From Strongylocentrotus purpuratus (lineage: Eukaryota > Echinodermata > Echinoidea > Camarodonta > Strongylocentrotidae), in NCBI RefSeq assembly GCF_000002235.5, contig NW_022145601.1, positions 8,009,660 to 8,073,659 on the forward strand: DNA of 64,000 nt. The letters are read 5' to 3'. The position numbers and the translations under genes were made by a program. The notes below the pieces were generated by a model. The model did no database searches and was not told the DNA's origin. It saw nothing but the letters and a program-made list of their open reading frames with translations. Shown piece after piece: positions 49,815 to 59,884 of this stretch (its first letter is position 1; each line of letters opens with the position of its first letter).

Positions 49815-49945
49815 TTTTTTTTTTTTATTTATTAATTTTTTTATTTATTTTTTAAAATTTTTTTAATTTTTTTTATTTTTAATTTTTTTATTTTATTTAT
49901 TTATTTATTTATTTATTTTTTTTTTTTTGGGGGGGGGGGGGGTTG
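49815..49945. repeat. TTTA-rich and poly-T/poly-G low complexity
   Basis: TTTATTTATTTATTTA words, then a T run and 15 G, ending at 49943. Confidence 0.9.
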
Positions 49946-50035
49946 TGAAGTTGCAATGCATGGTTCTGTCTCATGTTGAGGCTGTATATACAAGGTCAAC
50001 TCAAGGTCACAATACTTCTCTAAGTCATCTGTTGA

Positions 50036-50093
50036 GAGCCAGAAGGGCGTCGACCCTGTGTCGAAGTGTAATGAGTCGACGCCCTTCTGGCTC
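50036..50093. repeat. Hairpin 1 of cluster, perfect 19-bp stem
   Basis: GAGCCAGAAGGGCGTCGAC (50036-50054) pairs exactly with GTCGACGCCCTTCTGGCTC (50075-50093) around a 20-nt loop, 58 nt in all. Confidence 0.9.
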
Positions 50094-50192
50094 CAAACAG
50101 ACAAAATGCTAGCCAGTCGCCAAGGGAGCTAGTAGAGTTAGCTTTCAACTCTTCTTGTATTCACAGAATGAGAGAAAGAGTTCATATGTTTT

Positions 50193-50251
50193 AGAGCCAG
50201 AAAGGCCTTAACTCATATCCTTTAAAATGAAGTTAATGTACTTCTGGCTCT
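50193..50251. repeat. Hairpin 2 of cluster
   Basis: The left arm is AGAGCCAGAAAGGCCTTAACT and the right arm AGTTAATGTACTTCTGGCTCT, each 21 nt. The outer ten and inner six pairs match with a mismatched centre; 17-nt loop. Same GAGCCAGAA end as hairpin 1. Confidence 0.8.
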
Positions 50252-50352
50252 GTAACATGAAATGGAGGGTGAAAAAATAAAAATGAAAAAAATGACAAAG
50301 ATCAGAAAATTGATGAGATTTGCTTGTAAAGATGGGATATATCCTCGGATGG

Positions 50353-50410
50353 GAGACAAAAGGGCATTAACTCAATATTGGGGATATGATTAAATGCCCT
50401 TCTGTTTCTC
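50353..50410. repeat. Hairpin 3 of cluster
   Basis: GAGACAAAAGGGCATTAA pairs with TTAAATGCCCTTCTGTTTCTC, with small bulges. Length 58 nt, as in hairpin 1. Confidence 0.75.
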
Positions 50411-50476
50411 AGCTGACAACTTAATGGGAGTTTGCTCATGTTGAGATACCATGAGATGCATGTTTATGCTCTGCTG

Positions 50477-50549
50477 GAGCCAAAACGTCATAACTCGATT
50501 GTTTAAGGATGTGACTAGATGTGAGTCAATAGCGCCCTTCTGTTTCTCA
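50477..50549. repeat. Hairpin 4 of cluster, degraded
   Basis: Left GAGCCAAAACGTCATAACTC, right GAGTCAATAGCGCCCTTCTG then TTTCTC. Pairing is weaker and the loop longer. Hairpins 3 and 4 are both followed by a TTCTCA(TCA)GCTGA word. Confidence 0.55.
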
Positions 50550-52569
50550 TCAGCTGATCTATTAAAAAAAAAATGACTATCCACACTCACTAACTTTCCT
50601 TATGTGACTTTGGCCTTTTACTGTACATTAAATAATTGTTGAACCTGTCCATGACTTTGTAAACATTATGTGAATCGTTTGTGAAGCAGATCTTGAAATA
50701 ACATATCAATACCTTGTATCCAGTTACTAACATCGAGTTGCACATGTTCTGATGTAGAAATAACATATCATTACCTTTCTCTATTTTGTACAATTTATCT
50801 TTGGTTTTGCCTGAACAGTATTTAGTTATTATTGCTTCCTTTCTCTTCACGTTGTTTCTTTCATCGTTTCTCGCATTGTTCTGCTGACAATTCTAAATTA
50901 AAGTTGCTTTGTAGTGTTTTGATTCTGTAGAGTATTGTAATTTACTGACATAGTTATTTACTACGATCCCGCACATACCAAACTATTCTCATTGTCTTGC
51001 CTTTGTGCGCAACTTCCTCTGAGAAACAAAAGGTTGTATGTACAAAGCTTGTGTTTCTCACAGGAAGCTATGCGTATCTCAGTGCACAGGGGCCCATTGT
51101 TGTCGGGTCTAACTCTTGCACAGATGGGCACCCCTTCAACAGTTCAAAATGTATACCTTTTTAATAGTTTTCTAATTTCTTATTTTCCCGAAATTTTATG
51201 ATTTTTCTTCTCTTTAGAATGAAATTTTCCTCTGAAGTATCTATGAAAATTTTGTGTAGTTTTTCACATGTATATCTTCAAATTTTGAATTAACAATTCG
51301 ATAACTATTTGTCCATGTAACTCAAGTATTGCCTATGGGATCATATTAGGAAGCATGAATCTTATTCACGTTCTGTAGATGTTCCGAGTCCTCGCGGCTT
51401 CATTGATTAAGAACATAGGGTAGAGCGGCGAGGAATGTTTCACGTAGATGGTATTTTGAGCGGTCACGTTATAAAAGTGTTATCTTCATTTATCTCAACA
51501 ATAATGAAAACTTGTGCCTATAAAACGAAACGAGGAAGAAAAAACTGGGTTCCGCAGTATTTTGTAGGCAGAAGATCAAAAGTGTGTGCCTGCATCGTAA
51601 TGTATGTATGTATGTTTGTCTGTCTGTCCCTGTCCGTCTGTGTGAAAGAGTCTATTTTTAGTGCGTGAGCGAGTGAGAGTTGTATACGAGTGTGGTACTT
51701 TGCCCGTTCGGATTGTACAAAGTGTAAAACCTTTACAAAGTCAGATGATACAGATACAAATATTGATATTTCCTGCCATGTTAAAAGAAAAAAATATGAC
51801 TGTATACATGTAAAAAGATAATTCATCATGTAACATTTTTTGCTTCTTCTTGGATGTTGTTTTCCTTATCGGTGTCATAAAGCCATGAGTATGGTTTAAA
51901 CAGCATATATGGGTTTATTGCAATTAAAAAAAATTGTACTTACTCTGTACAGAAAACGTGTCCTAAATGTGTGATTTATTGTGCTTGCTTGCTCCAATAC
52001 CACAATAATTTGTGAATGCACTGGTTATGGAATATTTACATAAAGTGGAAATCTGCTAAGTTTAAGTCTGGTTTTGGTCCTGCAATTGCATTGTGAAAGA
52101 AACTGTAGAAGCGATTGGAAAAGGTTGATGATGTGGTACATATGTATTGGTGTATATACTGTGAGATTGATGACCCAGTCTTGATAAAAGTCACATGCAC
52201 TGTACACAGGAATGTGGACATGGGACTACACAAACATGTGACATGAAAGTGAGGTTTGGATTGAGGTGCAGATTAGCTACTGAATCCAATGACTGGGGTA
52301 ATAATACTTACAATGTAAAGCGCTTAGAAACCTAGTATTAAGAGCTGAATCACTGTGACTATTATCAATATTATTATTTTGTTATTACGAGGTACATGTA
52401 CTACTACTATTATTATAATTGCCAGGAGCAAATATTTTGAGATCATCATTGGATCTCTGCATGCTAATCAAGGAAGGGGCAGTGATAGAGAAGACTGAAG
52501 AGTAAGTGAGAGGGAGAGAGGAGAGATGAGAAGGGGGAAAACGGGATCGGGATGGCAGAGTAAAATGAT
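50550..52569. other. No recognised gene or repeat
   Basis: AT-rich intergenic sequence. A TCTG/TATG-rich patch is at 51600-51640. No coding evidence on either strand. Confidence 0.35.
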
Positions 52570-52672
52570 GAAAGATAATAATAATAATAATATTTAATTT
52601 TTATATAGCGCTTAGTACAAATGTCTCTAAGCGCTTTACAAATATATACTATTACCCCGGTCATTGGAAAAA
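52570..52672 (-). mobile_element. SINE tail fragment
   Basis: AATAATAATATTTAATTTTT, ATATAGCGCTTAGTACAAAT and CTCTAAGCGCTTTACAAATA: the 3' end of a SINE in reverse. A similar piece is at 58465-58560. Confidence 0.65.
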
Positions 52673-52709
52673 CTATGTAAAGCATTAGTTCAATGTAAGT
52701 GAGTTTATA

Positions 52710-52760
52710 GAGAGGGGAGAGAATGAGAGAGAGAGAAAGAGAAAGAGAGAGAGAGATGAG
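52710..52760. repeat. GA-rich microsatellite
   Basis: GAGAGA/GAAAGA run, simple repeat. Confidence 0.8.
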
Positions 52761-52884
52761 AAGGCAAAGGTAAGGCAAACAGAGATGGACGTAAATGGGT
52801 GGTAAAAGATGGATACCGAGAACTGAGAAGTGAAGAAAAAAAAAAGAGATCCCACTACCAGAAATAAATGGAAATCCAACCATG

Positions 52885-53420
52885 AAAGAAAACTACTCTA
52901 TAAGAAAGAAGACAAATCAGAAAGCAGGCTGGTGAAAGTTTCAACTGAAATCGGACACAAAAAGTTGAAAGTTGTAATCACGTATGGGAACTTCAAATTG
53001 GCTGAATCGGTAATATCACTGTGATAGTGTCAGACAACTTTCCAGTTTGCTCTAACACACAAAATGACTACAATTATAAGTTTTCAAACAAAATGTACGA
53101 CTCAAGAGGGTCCCTCCTTTTTATATATTTAGAGTAGTGCCTGACGGGAGAGAGCATTTAGGAGAAAAACAGTAACTAGTGATAATTTTGTACACAAAAA
53201 ACGAGTTGTCCATGACTACGTCGCAATTCACCGACAAAATTGCCATTTGAGACTCGCACAACTATATAGATTTCATATTTCAAACATTCATAATTCTCAT
53301 ATTTTGGTACGGTTTATTTCAAATGTTTGTAGCTCTGTTTATCTCATTTTTCTGCTTCCATCGGTGTAAAAAATATATCTGCCTCATGGTCAATATTTTG
53401 GAAAAAGTAAACATGTAGAA
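52885..53420 (+). mobile_element. GCAGAAAAATCAGAGAAG family element, copy 2
   Basis: Shares GAAAGTTTCAACTGAAATCG, GTTGTAATCACGTATGGG, AAATTGGCTGAATCGG and TTTAGAGTAGTGCCTGA with 63585-64000 and 12540-12960. The right end has the inverted TCATTTTTCTGCTTCC, so this copy keeps both arms. Confidence 0.7.
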
Positions 53421-55189
53421 TTTCCCAAAATCCCTGTTGACTACAAACAAATGTTTAGTTTTTAAAAAGGAGCATTCTGAACGAATTTACCAGGTTACCA
53501 ACTTGGGAGCTCGTGTAAAAGAAGAATGAGCTACATGTACATGTATAGACATCAACATTCAAAAGGCTGGGAACACAACAAAGTCATTTTCAAGAAGCAT
53601 TTTTTATTATATATTCTTGAATATACAAACAGCTTTTTATAACTGATTCTTGGAAGACATAGAATAAAAATATAACAGAAACTTTTAATTTTTTGTAAAG
53701 ATAAACATACATGCCAGTACTCTGACACAATCAACATGTATAGTTTTAAAATGAATACATAGCATTCATAACATATGGAGAACAATGCTACATTATAAAG
53801 CTTTTCTTTAGAACTCTTCAAAATATGAGTAAGTACAGATTCATTCATTGAAATCCTCTCTTTTATTTAACTGTTTGTAAAGAAACATTCTCATTATGAC
53901 ATCGTATGAAAAGAGGAAGAGATGCAGAATTGACCTACGTGACATTTACAAAGTAGGCATATGAGAAAATCACTTGCATTACTTTTAGCACAAATTACAG
54001 AATTCCATTTTGATTAAAGATAACTCTAATTTTACTGATTGTAATTTCATGTGGCATTATAAGAATGCCTCTTCATTAAAGGCTATAATGTATTATTTCT
54101 TAACTACAACATTTTTCACTATTCATAATTGTTCTGCAGCCAAGATCTAAAAAAGGAAGGGAATCAAGGGCTGGCTGCGACATAATTAAAATAACTTTGC
54201 CCTTTGACCTATTGACTATTAGCTACAAGATCCTGTAACACGGCTATGGAAAAGAGAGCTGCCATCTCATTCAGAAAATATCTGAAGACCATATTAATGC
54301 CACCTCTTCATATATTGATAAACATTAGATTAAGTTTTTTGACAATGTCATTACAGGTTGGGGGGGGGGGGGGGTTCTGCCCATGCCCCCCTCCCTTTTT
54401 GGATGTACCGGGGCTAAAGAATGACTCTGAAGGAGAGAGTGCATTGTGATATGAATAAGGGTTAGGAACTATTATTGTTCATTGTTATATACATATATTT
54501 ATATCATATTAGCATATTATTATTATTGAATTATATTTTAGAAAATTTGGGTTGCATGACAACTTCAGGTGCACGTTTAAAGCTTTAATATGACAACAAT
54601 ACCCTATTTATACATGCATCTGGTTTGAATGTCAAACTTTACCAATTTATAAACAAAAGCTATCATAGAACACTATAGCATACATACATCTCTAGTCTTC
54701 ATTGTCAACCGTGTATAAATCTTTCTGGCACTTGATAAAAAAAGAAACAAAAATCTCTGGCAATGTTCAGACTGTACAGACACATAAAGGAAAATAATAT
54801 TCAACAGTTGGAAAGAGAAAACCATGATGAAAGACAATCTGGTACCCACTTTCTCCATTTTCTCCTCTCTACCCACATTTGCGTATTTAAACTTTTGACA
54901 AAATATAATACCAAGTATATACATATATTTCAGAACATAAAAAATGCATAAAGTGGTTACAAAATCTCTATTACTATCAAGAGGTAACCATATACTGTAT
55001 TTTGTATTGTAGATTATTACCTAGAAAAGGAAGAATAAGAAGAAAGATATAAAAGATGACAATGGAATAGTGAGAAGAGGACACAGATGACGATAGATTT
55101 GGAAGAATAGATGGACAATAGGGGAAGAGTTTGAAGTAAACCCAGAAACTCTGGTGACACGAAACTTTTTGCATATTGGTAAACATCTG
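53421..55189. other. Intergenic or MAD2L2 3' flank, nothing recognised
   Basis: AT-rich. A poly-G tract (17 G) is at 54360-54376. No coding evidence. Confidence 0.35.
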
Positions 55190-55348
55190 GGCCCCTTTGC
55201 ACAAAACTTACCATTGGTGGTAACTTTGCCATCGATGGTAACTACCATGGAAACCTTGATTTTGATTGGCTGTTGAGTCCTGTTACCATGGTAGTTGCCA
55301 TTGATGGTAACTTTACCATCAATGGCAACTATTTCTGCGACGGGCCCC
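55190..55348. mobile_element. GGGCCC/TTACCATTGATGG MITE, single core
   Basis: Ends GGGCCCCTTTGCACAAAAC and GCGACGGGCCC, with the core GATTTTGATTGGCTGTTGAG, AGTTGCCATTGATGGTAAC and CTTTACCATCAATGGCAAC. Compare 31152-31396, which has a doubled core. Confidence 0.8.
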
Positions 55349-56078
55349 CGGCCATTTATGAGAATTTCAAAGCGATCGTATTTTGCAAAAAGGAACTTTC
55401 GCAATTTGCAAGTGTTTGCCAGTTGTGAGTCATGAAATATGACACGCTAGCAAAATTTGTTTTCTGGTTTTACAAGAGTCGATGACTCCTTTGTCTTGGC
55501 TGCCTTGAACCACCTGCATATTTTGCATTTAATACCCCCAATTACATATACATGTAACAGAATATCCTTGCTCTATACTACACAAAATAATGAGTTATAA
55601 AATTGAAAGACGACAAAAGGGAACCAATCACACTAAAAATAAAAATACATATTTTGCTCTTAATATTTTGGGGTTCATGCCAATACAGTATATTCAAAAT
55701 ATCAACTTCAAATATTAATTCTGTAAAGACAGAAATTGCAAAGTTATGAGTGCGTATACAAACACTCTCAATGAAGGTAAAAGTGTCTTGTGGGTAGATT
55801 TAATCAACAGCAACCCTACATGCATACATGTGAAAGGACTGGGGTTCTGTGTGCAGGGTTTACATCATATCCATTCAATTTCTTCATGCTCATTAATACT
55901 CCTTCACCCATAGAATGTCAAGTAATTTGTCTTATATTTCTGTCGGGGAGGGGGTGGGGTGTATTTTATATATACTAGCTGTACACAAATTATTTAACTA
56001 CGTGATTGGTCCCCTTTCATTTGGTCAGGAAGCAGAATAATAATTCACTTCCTGGGAGGAATGTCCTCTACAATACAC
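55349..56078 (-). other. Probable MAD2L2 3' UTR or 3' flank
   Basis: Non-coding sequence downstream of the MAD2L2 stop. No repeat family recognised and the poly(A) site is not resolved. Confidence 0.35.
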
Positions 56079-56155
56079 ACACAGCACTTGGTGTCACCTG
56101 ACCACAGCACTTAGTGTCACCTGACCACAGTACTTGGTGTCACCTGACCTCCAGT
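56079..56155. repeat. 23-bp tandem repeat, three copies, overlapping the MAD2L2 stop
   Basis: The unit CACAGCACTTGGTGTCACCT plus GAC is repeated three times. On the minus strand each unit carries GTCAGGTGA; the first of them encodes the last Val-Arg-stop of MAD2L2. Confidence 0.85.
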
Positions 56156-56187
56156 TTAGATGGGGCTTCTTCAACGTAGAGCTGCAT
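56140..56187 (-). CDS. MAD2L2: MAD2L2 last coding exon
   Basis: Acceptor TTTTCTGTAG. It encodes MQLYVEEAPSKLEVR and TGA; human ends MQLYVEERAHKGS. These residues form the last part of the C-terminal safety belt and the REV1-binding edge. Confidence 0.93.
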   Translation of the reverse strand: MQLYVEEAPSKLEVR

Positions 56188-59100
56188 CTACAGAAAAGGG
56201 AAAGATAAAGGAATCAATGAAATCACACCCATGATAATACACTCATCTCATCTATTGACGAAACATGTCTGCAAACTGTTAACTCGACGGTAAGGCCCAA
56301 GTATAGACTTTTATTGATTCTCTCTCACTCCCTCACAAAGTTTCAATGTTTTCCCTATTTTCAGGATAGATGGGAACTCTGCAAGTATTGAAGTACACAC
56401 ACCTGCCAACCTCTGGAGTTCAAAAACTGTATTCTTTAATCCCCAAAGTTGTATTCTTAAAAATAATCATGGAATTTTACATGGATCAATGCCTCTTACA
56501 GTTCCTACATAAAGGAAGAAATTGGTTGAAGATGCATGATTTTGTCACTACTGTTGTGTTTGATGAAAAAATGAACATTCCCAAATTGCAGATGTGAGAT
56601 GCTTGTAGGATACTTCACAGGACAGAATGGACATTTTGCCATTGAAAATGGCTAACACACACACAAATACAACAACAGCAACAACAATTTTTGGGTTTTT
56701 TTTGTTTGTTTTTAAAATTATATTTTATTGAGGAAAATCGTACTGTCCTAGTTGCTTCTAAAAATGGTACTGGTTGGCAGGGGGGTGTTTCACAAAGATC
56801 CTAAGTTGAACTTATCTCTAAGTTGGACTTACAAATTATGGAAAGCCATTAGCATCTTTGAAAATATTTTGTAAAAGAAATTTGAAAAGGCATAAAATGT
56901 TGATTCAAATCATTCATATTTTCTATCATCAAGGAGATTTCATGTTCTGGATGTGGAATTTATAAAAAGTCTAAAATACTTGAATTTCTGCTCTTGAATA
57001 TATTTCATTTTAAAGCTTATATGCCATAGTTTACAGGAGGGATTAGAGCGCTCTGCAAGGTCACTGGACAAGTGGTTATCTCATCAACTCAGCTCTCAGT
57101 TAACATAAGAAAAAGAGGATCATGGGGGACCAATGGTCACCGATTAGGCTTTGGTTGTTATATAGAGGGCGCAAGTAGCTACAAGTAGTGCAGTGGGCCT
57201 TTAAGGCTCCAATGGCTGTCCATAATTTTATGTCCCACTTAGTGTTAAGTTCTACTTAGGATCTTTGTGAAAACCCCCTGGTCTGAGTAGAGTCATAGGA
57301 AGAAGTGCCATAGTCAAGCAGCTTGAACTCTTGGCAGTAGATGAGAAGGTCAGGAGTTCAAGTCCCAGTGTGGCACTAGTGTCCTTTACTAAGACATTAA
57401 TCTTCAATCGCCACTCTTCACCCAGGTGTTAAATGGGTACTGGTAGGAAGAAATTCCTTGAATGCCGTTAGCACTGAAATCGGTAGCCAAGCTAGAGATG
57501 GGGGAAATTTTGGAGCGCCTCGAGCACCTTGGGTATTGGAAATGAGCACTATACAAATATCAAATATTATGATTGCTAATATTTAAAGGTGATCAGGGGG
57601 GTGTTTCACAAAGATCCTAAGTCAAACTTAACTCAAAGTTGGACTTTAACATTATGGAGAGCCATTTGTAGCCTTAAAATAAAAAATATTCAAAAGCGAA
57701 AACTCAAGTATTTTATAATTTTTATAAATTCCACATCAAGAACATAAAATCTCCTTGATAATAGAAAATATGAATGATTTGAATCAACATTTTATGACTT
57801 TTAAAATAACTGTTACAAAATATTTTCATAGATGCTTACTGCCTTCCATAATTGTTAAGTCCAACTTAGAGATAAGTTTGACTTAGGATCTTTGTGAAAC
57901 ACCCCCCTGGTTTATATGCATACCTTCAAGAGATCCGATGAGACGGCTTTGAGTGGAACAAGAGTTGAATTCTCCATCTTACAGATATGATCATCAGCCT
58001 CTATCCATGGAAACTCCTTGATAAAACAAATTAAATTGAATATAAGATAATTTTATATTAGCAGTGTCACAGTATGACATTACACGCCCTTTGGCCTAAA
58101 AAAAGAGAAAGATGTTGTATTGCCCCTTTAGGTGCCAAAACATGGGTCGGTCGGTCTGATTTTTTTTCTCTCCCTTTTCGGGCTGATATTTATCAGTTTT
58201 GAATGCTTAAATATTTGTTTTCTCTCTAAAAAAACGGTAAGAACAAACGAAACTTTAAAAAAAAAGCCAACTGTAGATTTCAAGATTTTGAGTCCGTCGC
58301 AAAGGGCAATACAACATCTTTTTGTTTAGGCCTGGCTTATTGTCTATTCAGAGCAGGAAGGGAGTTAACTTTGTATCAAAGTTTATGACCAATTGCCTTT
58401 CTAGCTCCATACAGAAAATGTATAAAGGTCATCAAGATTATCATTCATTTGCTGCCTTTAATCCACTAATAATAATAATAATAATAATAATAATTCCGCT
58501 TATATATAGCACTTAATACATCTATGATGTCTCTTAGAGCTTTACAGATATACTAAGACAAGACAAAAGACATATACAGATACACTAAGACATGAGGTTG
58601 GCGATACAACTGTTCAGGATAAATAATATGCATTCTATCAATATTAAATTTCTGTGATCAATATCATGAAAACAACAAGGAATATCATTATCATTAAATT
58701 ACTATTGATTTTCAATGTAAGTTGATTTTTACTCAAGGCCCTCAGGAAGAACGATAGTTATGTTCTGTTGTCTGTTGGGCCACCCTTTAAGAAAATGAAA
58801 CTCAAATAAGACTCAATCAAGTCAAATAAAATTAAATCAATCAGATCAAATGGAATGAAATGAAATCAATCAGATGAATTCAATCAAATCAAATCAATTC
58901 ATTCAGATCAGATCAGATTAAATCAATCAGAGCAAATAAAATCCAACTGATTGAATCAGATCAAATCAAGTCAAATTAGTCAGATCACATCAAATTAATT
59001 CAATGACATCATATCAAATCAAATCACATCAATTGAATCAGATTAAATAAAATAAGATCACATCAAATCAAATCAATGAGATCTAATCAAATCAAATTTC

Positions 59101-59841
59101 ATTTCAATCAGATCAAATAAAATCAAGTCAATCAGATCAGATCAGATTAAATCAATTAGAGAAAATGAAATGAAAATGATTGAATCAGATCACATGAAAT
59201 CAAGTCAAATTAATCAGATCACATCAATTGAATCAGATCAAATAAAATCACTCAGATCAAATCAAATCACATCAGTTGAACCAGATTAAATTTAATCACT
59301 CAGATCACATAAAATCAATGAGATCTACTCAAATCAAATCACTTATGGTAGATCAAATCAAATCATTTCACTTCAATCAAATCAAATCACCAGATCAGAT
59401 CAGATCAAATCAATCAGATCAAATCAGATTCCTACCTGTAGTACTTGCTTGTCATGTGACTCCATTGTTGCAGATCCCTTTGTATAAACTAGTATGGAGA
59501 ATGTGCAATCTTGAAGAAAAGAAAGGAATAAAACGTTGAAACAATATTCAGCAAAAGGTGTGTAAAGTCAATAGGGGTAGACTTTTTTCTTTTGTTACGA
59601 GCCGGCGAGTTTGGGAACATGCATGGTGTCCCTCCGTTCACGGAGTGGGGGGGGGGGGGGGGGCCGGGGCTCTCAGTGCAAAGTGTATTTGATTAAGATA
59701 CCCAGCAACACTAATGGTGCGTTGCAAGAAAGTTGCAATCAATTGCAAATCCCCCAAATCAAGCGTAAGTCTTGCAATTAATTGCAAATTTGCAATTGAT
59801 TGCAACTCAACTTTTTTGCAACGCCCCATTAGTAAGAGAGT

Positions 59842-59884
<43 letters not shown>

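Noticed and set aside
50036-50549. CRISPR array or rho-independent terminators
   Set aside because: Eukaryotic context, no constant repeat with variable spacers, no T tract after the stems.
58790-59425. Coding potential in the TCAAA-rich stretch
   Set aside because: Simple degenerate pentamer repeat.
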